From NCBI GenBank assembly GCA_018261895.1, contig JAGTRT010000002.1:62001-126000 (forward strand): DNA of 64,000 nt, given 5' to 3'. Both the position numbers and the translations under genes were made by a program. Positions 29,851 to 36,290 of the stretch are shown piece by piece; the stretch's first letter is position 1; each line of letters starts with the position of its first letter. The notes below the pieces were generated by a model. It did no database searches, was not told the DNA's origin, and was given only the letters and a program-made list of their open reading frames with translations. This stretch comes from Pseudomonadota bacterium. Lineage in GTDB: Bacteria; Pseudomonadota; Gammaproteobacteria; Burkholderiales; Rhodocyclaceae.

Positions 29851-29865
29851 GCTAACATCCCGGCC

Positions 29866-30513
29866 ATGCCTACATTCCAAGATCCCACAAGCTGTAAAGC
29901 CTGTCCGCGACTGGCGGAGCACTTGGCCCACATTCGCCAACGCGATCCCGACTGGCACGCATTGCCTGTTCCTGCCTTCGGTTCGCTCGATGCGGAACTG
30001 CTCGTTGTCGGGCTTGGCCCGGGCGAAAAAGGCGCAAACAGGACTGGCCGGCCATTCACCGGCGACGTCGCGGGCGAATTGCTCTATCCAGCCTTGCACC
30101 GCTTCGGCTTTGCCAGCGCATCCGAGGCGCTCGGTGCCGATCAGTGGGCCAATCCGGAAATGAGCCTGATCAACTGTCGTATCACCAATGCCGTTCGCTG
30201 CCTGCCCCCAGCCAACAAACCTACAACAGCCGAAATCCGTCAATGCAATTTACACCTGAAGACTGAATTGGCCGCCATGCCAAACCTCAGGGTCATCGTG
30301 GCACTGGGTGCCATTGCCCATCAGGCCTTGCTTTGGGCTTACGGCCTCAAAACCAAGGACCTAACCTTCGGCCATAACGTCAGCCACACGCTGCCGGATG
30401 GGCGACGCCTCGTCGACAGCTACCATTGCAGCGGCTACAACTGGCGAACCGGCAGGCTTTCCCGGGAAAGTTTCGAGGCAGTATTCGCCGGTATCAAGGA
30501 ACATCTGGCCTGA
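29866..30513 (+). CDS. Uracil-DNA glycosylase, family 5 type
   Basis: Removes uracil, and in family 5 also hypoxanthine and damaged pyrimidines, from DNA. The start ATG 29866 (MPTFQDPTSC) is 15 bp from the divergent earP start. 215 residues. Features: Fe-S cysteines beginning SCKACPRL, the GLGPGEKGANRTGRPFTGD loop, NCRITNAVRC with further cysteine ligands, and the HCSGYN motif near the C-terminus. Placed directly before uvrC, so two repair genes adjoin. Confidence 0.88.
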   Translation: MPTFQDPTSCKACPRLAEHLAHIRQRDPDWHALPVPAFGSLDAELLVVGLGPGEKGANRTGRPFTGDVAGELLYPALHRFGFASASEALGADQWANPEMSLINCRITNAVRCLPPANKPTTAEIRQCNLHLKTELAAMPNLRVIVALGAIAHQALLWAYGLKTKDLTFGHNVSHTLPDGRRLVDSYHCSGYNWRTGRLSRESFEAVFAGIKEHLA

Positions 30514-30523
30514 AACCACGCCC

Positions 30524-32335
30524 ATGAGTTTTGATGCCAAGGCCTTTTTGGCTACTTTGACCGAACTACCCGGTGTTTACCGGATGCTGGACGCCAACCG
30601 TGCCGTCCTCTACGTCGGGAAGGCCAAAAATCTCAAGAAACGCGTTTCGTCGTACTTCCGGGAAAATCTTTCCAGCCCGCGCATTGCCCACATGGTCAGC
30701 CAGATCGCTGCGATCGAGACCACCGCGACGCGTACGGAGGCGGAAGCGCTCCTGCTTGAGAACAACCTCATCAAGTCACTATCGCCGCGCTACAACATCC
30801 TGTTTCGGGACGACAAATCCTACCCCTACATCGTCCTGACCAAAGGCCCCTATCCACGGCTTGGATTCTTCCGCGGCAACCCCGATAAAAAGGCCGAGTA
30901 CTTCGGTCCCTATCCCTCGAGCTGGGCCGTCCGGGAAACCATCCATCTGATGCAGAAGATGTTTCGGCTACGAACCTGTGAAGAATCCGTATTCTCGAAC
31001 CGCTCCAGGCCTTGCCTGCTTCATCAGATCAAGCGTTGCAGCGGACCCTGCGTCGGGCTCGTCACACCGGAAGATTACGCCACCGATGTTCAGCTTGCCT
31101 CGATGTTCCTGGTCGGAAAACAGCACGAAGTGTCGCGACGCTTAACCCAAGCCATGGAAGCTGCCGCTGAGCGTCTGGCTTTCGAGCAAGCGGCGGTCTA
31201 TCGGGATTTGATTCAATCCTTGCGTCAGGTTCAGGAGAAGCAGTTCGTTTCCAGCACAAAAGGCGAGGATATCGACATCCTCGTCGCCCGCAAGGAAGAA
31301 GGGCAGTTATGCGTCAATCTGGCCATGGTTCGCGGCGGCAGACATCTCGGTGACCGCCCCTTCTTCCCAATCAACGCCAGCGATTCCGAGCCGGCAGATG
31401 CCTGCGCCGCGTTCATTCGTCAGCACTACGCAGTTCACCCAGCACCTTCGCGCCTGCTGATTCATCCCTTCCCGGCGGAGGATGATCCAGGCGAAACCGA
31501 AGTGGCGCTGGCTGAATTGGCTGGACGCCCCGTTCCGCTGATTCAGGCCCGTAGTCTGTCGCACAAGGCCTGGGTGGAAATGGCTCTCCAAAACGCCAGG
31601 CTGGCCATCATGGCAAGAAACCAGGCCACTGCTCAGCAGGAAAAACGACTTTCCGCGCTGCAAGAGGCATTGCAACTGAACGAGCCCATCGTGCGCATCG
31701 AATGTTTCGATATCAGCCACACCATGGGCGAAGCGACTGTCGCCTCGTGCGTCGTCTATCACGAGAATCGCATGAAAAACAGCGATTACCGGCGCTTCAA
31801 CATTCGTGACATCCAGCCAGGAGACGATTACGCAGCCATGCGCCAGGCTGTGACGCGGCGTTACGACGGAATAGCTGCGGGAGAGGGGACAGCCCCCGAC
31901 CTGATCCTGATTGATGGCGGAAAAGGGCAGGTGGCCTCGGCATTCAGCGCACTGGCCGATCTCGGACTAACCCACTTGCCCATGATCGGCGTGGCGAAAG
32001 GCGAAGGACGCAAACCGGGACTGGAGTCGCTGGTGTTTCCCGATGGACGTGAGCCACTGCAACTCCCGGCAGAACATCCGGCGTTGCACCTCATTCAGGA
32101 AATTCGGGATGAGGCCCATCGTTTCGCCATTACCGGACATCGCGCCCGGCGCAGCAAGGCGCGAAAAACCTCCACGCTTGAAGGCTTGCCGGGAATCGGC
32201 CCCGCTCGACGGAAAGCATTGGTTGCCCGGTTCGGCGGACTGCCCGGCGTTCTGGCCGCGACGGCAGAACAGCTATCCGAAGTGCCCGGAATCAGCCGGG
32301 ATATGGCCGAGAAGATCTATTCCGCATTACACTGA
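30524..32335 (+). CDS. uvrC: Excinuclease ABC subunit C
   Basis: Makes both incisions in nucleotide excision repair. The start ATG 30524 (MSFDAKAFLATL) gives 603 residues. GIY-YIG nuclease domain at the N-terminus (PGVYRML, LYVGKAKNLKKR), UVR domain near residue 210 (AMEAAAERLAFEQAAVYRD), the RNase H-like endonuclease domain (ECFDISHTMGE, LILIDGGKGQ) and a C-terminal helix-hairpin-helix pair (LEGLPGIGPARRKAL, LSEVPGISRDMAEKI). It is 10 bp after the glycosylase gene. Confidence 0.97.
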   Translation: MSFDAKAFLATLTELPGVYRMLDANRAVLYVGKAKNLKKRVSSYFRENLSSPRIAHMVSQIAAIETTATRTEAEALLLENNLIKSLSPRYNILFRDDKSYPYIVLTKGPYPRLGFFRGNPDKKAEYFGPYPSSWAVRETIHLMQKMFRLRTCEESVFSNRSRPCLLHQIKRCSGPCVGLVTPEDYATDVQLASMFLVGKQHEVSRRLTQAMEAAAERLAFEQAAVYRDLIQSLRQVQEKQFVSSTKGEDIDILVARKEEGQLCVNLAMVRGGRHLGDRPFFPINASDSEPADACAAFIRQHYAVHPAPSRLLIHPFPAEDDPGETEVALAELAGRPVPLIQARSLSHKAWVEMALQNARLAIMARNQATAQQEKRLSALQEALQLNEPIVRIECFDISHTMGEATVASCVVYHENRMKNSDYRRFNIRDIQPGDDYAAMRQAVTRRYDGIAAGEGTAPDLILIDGGKGQVASAFSALADLGLTHLPMIGVAKGEGRKPGLESLVFPDGREPLQLPAEHPALHLIQEIRDEAHRFAITGHRARRSKARKTSTLEGLPGIGPARRKALVARFGGLPGVLAATAEQLSEVPGISRDMAEKIYSALH

Positions 32336-32338
32336 AGC

Positions 32339-32917
32339 ATGCCTTTCAATTTACCTATTCTGCTCACCTGGCTACGTATCGTCGCGATACCCCTATTGAT
32401 CGCTGTTTACTATCTGCCTGCAGATTGGGCAACGGCACATGAGCGGGACCTCGCTGCTACTAACATCTTCATTGCAGCGGCCCTGACCGACTGGGCGGAT
32501 GGCTATCTGGCCAGAAAGCTCAACCAGACATCCGCATTTGGCGCATTCCTTGATCCTGTGGCCGATAAGCTGATGGTCGCAGCAGCGCTGATCGTTCTCG
32601 TCCAGTTAGGGCGAACCGATGCCATTGTCGCCGCCATCATCATCGGCAGGGAAATCACCATTTCTGCCTTGCGCGAATGGATGGCCAAGATCGGCGCCGC
32701 AAAAAGTGTCGCTGTTTCGATGCTGGGCAAAGTCAAGACAGCGGCCCAGATGTTGGCCATACCGATCCTTCTGTATTTCCAGCCGCTGCACGGCCTCGAT
32801 ATGCGCCTTATCGGGAACTGGTTGATCTGGATAGCAGCCCTGCTGACACTCTGGTCGATGGGCTACTACCTGCGCATGGCATGGCCGGAGATTGCAAAAC
32901 GGACAGCAGAAAAGTAG
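32339..32917 (+). CDS. pgsA: CDP-diacylglycerol--glycerol-3-phosphate 3-phosphatidyltransferase
   Basis: Makes phosphatidylglycerophosphate, precursor of phosphatidylglycerol and cardiolipin. An integral membrane protein, 192 residues with several hydrophobic segments. The CDP-alcohol phosphotransferase motif DGYLARKLNQTSAFGAFLDP continuing to VADK fits DG-x2-AR-x8-G-x3-D-x3-D. Starts 3 bp after uvrC; uvrC-pgsA-tRNA is a common order in Proteobacteria. Confidence 0.95.
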   Translation: MPFNLPILLTWLRIVAIPLLIAVYYLPADWATAHERDLAATNIFIAAALTDWADGYLARKLNQTSAFGAFLDPVADKLMVAAALIVLVQLGRTDAIVAAIIIGREITISALREWMAKIGAAKSVAVSMLGKVKTAAQMLAIPILLYFQPLHGLDMRLIGNWLIWIAALLTLWSMGYYLRMAWPEIAKRTAEK

Positions 32918-32927
32918 GGGGCAAATG

Positions 32928-32955
32928 TTGACAATTCCCTTGTGTCGCCTATAAT
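32928..32955 (+). promoter_or_regulatory. Consensus sigma-70 promoter for the tRNA operon
   Basis: TTGACA (32928-32933), 16-bp spacer, TATAAT (32950-32955), followed by GC-rich GCGCGC, a discriminator typical of growth-rate-controlled stable RNA genes. Both hexamers match the consensus perfectly. Confidence 0.9.
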
Positions 32956-32971
32956 GCGCGCTCTGTTTCAC

Positions 32972-33047
32972 GCGGCAGTAGCTCAGTTGGTAGAGCGATA
33001 CCTTGCCAAGGTATAGGTCGAGAGTTCGAGACTCTTCTGCCGCTCCA
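32972..33047 (+). tRNA. tRNA-Gly(GCC), first copy
   Basis: A 76-nt cloverleaf with anticodon GCC in TTGCCAA, TTCGAGA T-loop, 7-bp acceptor stem and encoded CCA-type end. Identical to the copy at 33183. First gene of a Gly-Cys-Gly operon. Confidence 0.97.
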
Positions 33048-33100
33048 GATTTTCTGGAATTGGATTTTGGTCCGGTTCCAAAGTTGTAAAACAGAGGCAC

Positions 33101-33174
33101 GGCGCGATAGCAAAGCGGTTATGCACCGGATTGCAAATCCGTGTAGGTCGGTTCGACTCCGGCTCGCGCCTCCA
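33101..33174 (+). tRNA. tRNA-Cys(GCA)
   Basis: 74 nt, anticodon GCA in ATTGCAAAT, GTTCGAC T-loop, acceptor GGCGCGA/TCGCGCC and CCA end encoded. It lies between the two tRNA-Gly genes. Confidence 0.97.
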
Positions 33175-33182
33175 GGTTTTTT

Positions 33183-33258
33183 GCGGCAGTAGCTCAGTTG
33201 GTAGAGCGATACCTTGCCAAGGTATAGGTCGAGAGTTCGAGACTCTTCTGCCGCTCCA
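33183..33258 (+). tRNA. tRNA-Gly(GCC), second copy
   Basis: 76 nt, identical in sequence to the tRNA-Gly at 32972, with the same anticodon GCC. Only 8 bp after tRNA-Cys and directly before the operon terminator. Confidence 0.97.
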
Positions 33259-33261
33259 AAT

Positions 33262-33295
33262 AAAAGGGAAAGCGTTAGTCGCTTTCCCTTTTTTC
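33262..33295 (+). terminator. Terminator of the Gly-Cys-Gly tRNA operon
   Basis: AAAAGGGAAAGCG pairs with CGCTTTCCCTTTT around a 5-base loop and runs into six Ts. Confidence 0.92.
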
Positions 33296-33310
33296 ATATC
33301 GGGACACCGA

Positions 33311-33316
33311 TATAAT
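33311..33316 (+). promoter_or_regulatory. -10 box of the tRNA-Leu promoter
   Basis: A perfect TATAAT 10 bases before the tRNA-Leu gene. The -35 region overlaps the T-run of the preceding terminator and is poor, but the separate terminator supports independent transcription. Confidence 0.6.
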
Positions 33317-33326
33317 CGACCTCCCA

Positions 33327-33412
33327 GCCCGGGTGGTGAAATTGGTAGACACAAGAGACTTAAAATCTCTCGCTCTTTGAGTGTACGGGTTCGATTCCCG
33401 TCCCGGGCACCA
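33327..33412 (+). tRNA. tRNA-Leu(TAA)
   Basis: 86 nt with a long variable arm typical of leucine tRNAs, anticodon TAA in ACTTAAAAT, GTTCGATTC T-arm and encoded CCA end. The DUF1178 gene starts 11 bp downstream and may be read from the same promoter. Confidence 0.96.
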
Positions 33413-33423
33413 CGAAACAACAG

Positions 33424-33885
33424 ATGATCATTTACGACCTAAATTGCGATAACAACCATCGATTTGAAGGGTGGTTTCAGAACGCCAGCGCATTCGAGAC
33501 CCAGCTTCAGGAGGGTCTGATCTGCTGTCCGCAATGCGATAGCCACGATGTTCGGCGAGTTCCATCGGCTGTTGCGATATCAGGTCATCACGCGGCGCCG
33601 GTTGCTGACGAAAAAAATGTGCCGGTGAAGTCAGGCACAAGCACTGCATTGATGCCCGTAGGGACCCAGGCGCTTGCGCTGTATCGCCAGTTGGTGCAAA
33701 CCATCATCAGTCATAGCGAGGATGTGGGAAGCGCATTTGCAGATGAGGCGAGAAAGATACATTACAACGAAGCCCCGCAGCGCCCGATTCGGGGTCAGGC
33801 CAGCGAAGATGAATGTGAAGCACTGAGAGACGAGGGCATCCAGATTCTGAGCCTTCCCGCTGCAAAGGAAGAGGATCTGAACTGA
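33424..33885 (+). CDS. DUF1178 family protein
   Basis: A 153-residue protein with the DUF1178 N-terminus (MIIYDLNCDNNHRFEGWF) and a zinc-finger-like set of cysteines: Cys8 and the CCPQC motif around residues 34-38. The C-terminal part carries EARKIHYNEAPQRPIRGQAS, also characteristic of the family. Widespread in Proteobacteria; function unknown. Its stop codon lies inside the terminator hairpin that follows. Confidence 0.88.
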   Translation: MIIYDLNCDNNHRFEGWFQNASAFETQLQEGLICCPQCDSHDVRRVPSAVAISGHHAAPVADEKNVPVKSGTSTALMPVGTQALALYRQLVQTIISHSEDVGSAFADEARKIHYNEAPQRPIRGQASEDECEALRDEGIQILSLPAAKEEDLN

Positions 33886-33896
33886 TCCTCTTTTTT
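33869..33896 (+). terminator. Terminator overlapping the DUF1178 stop
   Basis: AAGAGGATC pairs with GATCCTCTT around TGAACT, followed by a run of Ts. The hairpin begins within the last codons of the gene. Confidence 0.88.
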
Positions 33897-33946
33897 GTTG
33901 CGCATGGTAGTTTACATAATACAAATTATGCGTTCATTGGACGCCT

Positions 33947-33973
33947 AAAAAAACCGGCCGTTTGTTCGGTTGA
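33947..33973 (-). terminator. Probable terminator for the DUF2789 gene
   Basis: On the minus strand, AACCG and CGGTT form a short stem around a 10-base loop followed by seven Ts. The stem is only 5 bp, so this is a moderate call. Next to it is the near-palindrome TTGATTCGATCAA (33970-33982). Confidence 0.5.
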
Positions 33974-33992
33974 TTCGATCAATATGCAATCA

Positions 33993-34232
33993 CTAGGCGG
34001 ATGCGTGCAGTTCGGAGTTAAGTGCCTCAACCACCTCTGCCCAGTCGGCATCGTCACTGATCGATTGCTTCAAGAAGGCTGCTTGCGACGGTGACCAGAA
34101 AATGGCGTCGTGCAGTTGCACGTCGCCGGCCAGTAGACGGTTAGCTTCGATGAATTGCAGTATGCCTTCTGAATCATGATTCTGGCCCAGTTGGCCAAAC
34201 AACTCTTTCATGCTGTGCACTCGCTGTTCCAT
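33993..34232 (-). CDS. DUF2789 family protein
   Basis: A 79-residue acidic protein from ATG 34232 (MEQRVHSMKELFGQLG); GGAG lies 11 bases upstream, and the frame can also be opened at TTG 34256. The segment DAIFWSPSQAAFLKQSISDDADWAEVV identifies DUF2789 (shown here in part only), small cytoplasmic proteins of unknown function. It follows the Lys-rich protein by 20 bp on the same strand. Confidence 0.8.
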   Translation of the reverse strand: MEQRVHSMKELFGQLGQNHDSEGILQFIEANRLLAGDVQLHDAIFWSPSQAAFLKQSISDDADWAEVVEALNSELHASA

Positions 34233-34252
34233 TTCAGGATCATCTCCAGAAA

Positions 34253-34384
34253 TCAACGAATGACGAGCGGCGGATGGGGGTGTGCTTTTTCCTCCTTCTT
34301 GTTTTTCTTGGCCACCTTTTTTTCCTTGGGGGTCAAAACAGCCTCTTTTTTGCCTTCCTTCGTTCCGTGTCGTTCCTTGCCCAT
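34253..34384 (-). CDS. Small lysine-rich protein
   Basis: A 43-residue, very basic peptide from ATG 34384 with a GGAG site 8 bases upstream. About one third of the residues are lysine (KEGKKE, PKEKKVAKKNKKEEK), ending in HPHPPLVIR. No family is recognised; such composition suggests nucleic-acid or ribosome binding, or a disordered stress peptide. Probable operon with the DUF2789 gene. The good ribosome site and AT/GC balance argue for a real gene. Confidence 0.55.
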   Translation of the reverse strand: MGKERHGTKEGKKEAVLTPKEKKVAKKNKKEEKAHPHPPLVIR

Positions 34385-34643
34385 GATCGTTCTCCTTCGG
34401 GTAATTGTTGAAGGAATTGAAACTAGATCAATATCGACGACCTGTATGTTGGCAAGCACACATATTGAATTTGCGTTACTTTGTATGATGAATTGCGGTC
34501 TGAAGTTTTCGGTTCAATAACCGACTACCGCTTTCCTGCGCCAGAAGAGCTAAACCCCTAAAGCGCCCCGACGGTGATCAGCATCAGGATCAACCGCCGT
34601 CCTATTCCGAGAATTTCCCTGCGGAACACTCAACGGAGGTTTA

Positions 34644-35927
34644 ATGCCATTGGAATCAACCTACAACCCGAAGCAAAACCGGATTCTTGGCTCACTGGAG
34701 ACCAATGACTACTCGCGTTTGCAAGACGACCTGGGACTAGTCGAATTGAAACTGGGCCAGGTTCTATATGAATCTGGCGATACGGTCGGCTACGTCTATT
34801 TCCCAATCACTTGCATCGTTTCGCTTATTTTCACCACGCAAAAAGGCGGCACCGCTGAATTGGCCATCACGGGAAACGACGGGCTGGTCGGCATTCCGAT
34901 GGTTCTGGGCGGTGACTCCACAACGCATCGCGTCGTCGTCCAAAGCGCCGGGGTCGCTTACCGGGCCAAGGTCGAAGTCATCCGTTGGGAACTGGATCAG
35001 GGCGGCGAATTGCAGCATCTTGCTCTGCGTTACACCCAGGCTCTAATGACCCAGATGGCGCAAAGCATCGTCTGCAATCGATTCCATACGGTTGACCAGC
35101 AGCTCTGTCGCTGGCTCCTGGGAAGCATGGACCTGCTCCCCGGCAATGAGCTGAACATGACGCAGGAGCTCATAGCCAACATGCTGGGCGTGCGCCGTGA
35201 GGCAGTCACCGAGGCCGCAGGCAAACTGCAGGCTGCAAATCTCATCGAATACAGCCGCGGCCATATTCAAATACTGGACCGATCCGGACTGGAATCCCGT
35301 GCATGCGAATGCTATGCCGCGGTCAAAGCCGAGTATGAGCGCATCTTTCACCTGCAATCCAGCATCCGGGGTGCCAGCCGCCCTCGCCCCAATCCGGCCA
35401 GCGTGCGTCATCGCGCCGAAGCCCGCTTGCAGCAATCCCCACACCCCGAACCCAAAACTGCCTGGGACAACGCACAACTGGTCCACGAGTTGCAGGTGCA
35501 CCAGATCGAACTGGAAATGAGCAACGAAGAGCTTCTTCATGCCTACGAAGAAGCCGACAGCCTGCGTGAACGCTACGCGGATATCTACGACTTTGCGCCG
35601 GTCGGCTATTTCACGCTGGATCCACTTGGCGTCATTATCGACATGAACCTGGCCGGGGCCGTATTGCTCGGCACCAAGGGTTCCCAGAAAAGCCGGCATC
35701 GCTTTGCCGCCTTTCTCAAACCCGACGAAGTCGACAAATTCAATGGCTTTGTCGGTGATGTTCTGCAAACCAAGAAGAAAGTGCGCTGTGAATCGGTGCT
35801 TGCAGCAAACGCGCATCGCCCCGAAGTCGCCATTCGCATCGAGGCTGCCCCAGATTCAGAGGGGCGCGAATGCCGAATGGTGGTTATCGAGGCGCTGGGT
35901 GGGCCAATGGCTCGCCCGGCACAATAG
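34644..35927 (+). CDS. Crp/Fnr-type regulator with C-terminal PAS domain
   Basis: A 427-residue transcription factor. Residues about 20-145 are a cyclic-nucleotide-type sensor barrel (KLGQVLYESGDTVGYVYFP), and residues about 150-220 a Crp-type winged helix (MTQELIANMLGVRREAVTEAAGKLQ). Then comes a linker with a coiled coil (LVHELQVHQIELEMSNEEL) and a PAS domain (DFAPVGYFTLDPLGVIIDMN). No Fnr-like cysteine cluster is seen. The coil and PAS start closely resemble the histidine kinase at 38.9 kb. AACGGAGG precedes the ATG. First gene of the signalling block. Confidence 0.85.
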   Translation: MPLESTYNPKQNRILGSLETNDYSRLQDDLGLVELKLGQVLYESGDTVGYVYFPITCIVSLIFTTQKGGTAELAITGNDGLVGIPMVLGGDSTTHRVVVQSAGVAYRAKVEVIRWELDQGGELQHLALRYTQALMTQMAQSIVCNRFHTVDQQLCRWLLGSMDLLPGNELNMTQELIANMLGVRREAVTEAAGKLQAANLIEYSRGHIQILDRSGLESRACECYAAVKAEYERIFHLQSSIRGASRPRPNPASVRHRAEARLQQSPHPEPKTAWDNAQLVHELQVHQIELEMSNEELLHAYEEADSLRERYADIYDFAPVGYFTLDPLGVIIDMNLAGAVLLGTKGSQKSRHRFAAFLKPDEVDKFNGFVGDVLQTKKKVRCESVLAANAHRPEVAIRIEAAPDSEGRECRMVVIEALGGPMARPAQ

Positions 35928-35968
35928 GCAGTTCTTCCCCCTGAAGTTTAGCCAGTGGAGTTATCGCC

Positions 35969-36283
35969 ATGCTTTTTACATTCAAATCAGCCGCCACGGC
36001 CAATCTGATCATGCACGAACAGAGCGGCAAGGAAATTCTAGCGCTGCTTGGAAAAAACCCGGACGACCAACGCGGGATCATTACCGTCGATCAAATGGCG
36101 GAAGCCGTTAATACATTGCAAGTCGCTGCCTTGGCCGACAAGGCGAGGCCACGGGAGACGAATGCCGACGAAAACGGCAACAACGACAGGCCAAAAGTCA
36201 GTTTGGCCCAACGCGCTGCCCCTTTTATCCAAATGCTTGAACAAGCGAAAAAAGGCGATGAGCCCGTAACCTGGGGCGTATGA
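35969..36283 (+). CDS. DUF1840 family protein
   Basis: A 104-residue cytoplasmic protein. The N-terminal half (MLFTFKSAATANLIM, ILALLGKNPDDQRGIITVDQM) and the C-terminal RAAPFIQMLEQAKK segment are typical of DUF1840, common in Betaproteobacteria and of unknown function. A polar, charged linker lies between. It sits 7 bp before the CheB-CheR gene, so it may be cotranscribed with the signalling genes. Confidence 0.85.
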   Translation: MLFTFKSAATANLIMHEQSGKEILALLGKNPDDQRGIITVDQMAEAVNTLQVAALADKARPRETNADENGNNDRPKVSLAQRAAPFIQMLEQAKKGDEPVTWGV

Positions 36284-36290
36284 TTTCAAT

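Noticed and set aside
32972-33258. Identical tRNA-Gly copies as attachment-site duplication of an integrated element
   Set aside because: Both copies are complete tRNA genes in one operon with tRNA-Cys, a promoter and a terminator. No integrase or foreign genes lie between them.
33970-33982. TTGATTCGATCAA as an Fnr/Crp-type operator
   Set aside because: The half sites are 3 bases apart instead of 4 and it lies downstream of genes on both sides, not in a promoter.
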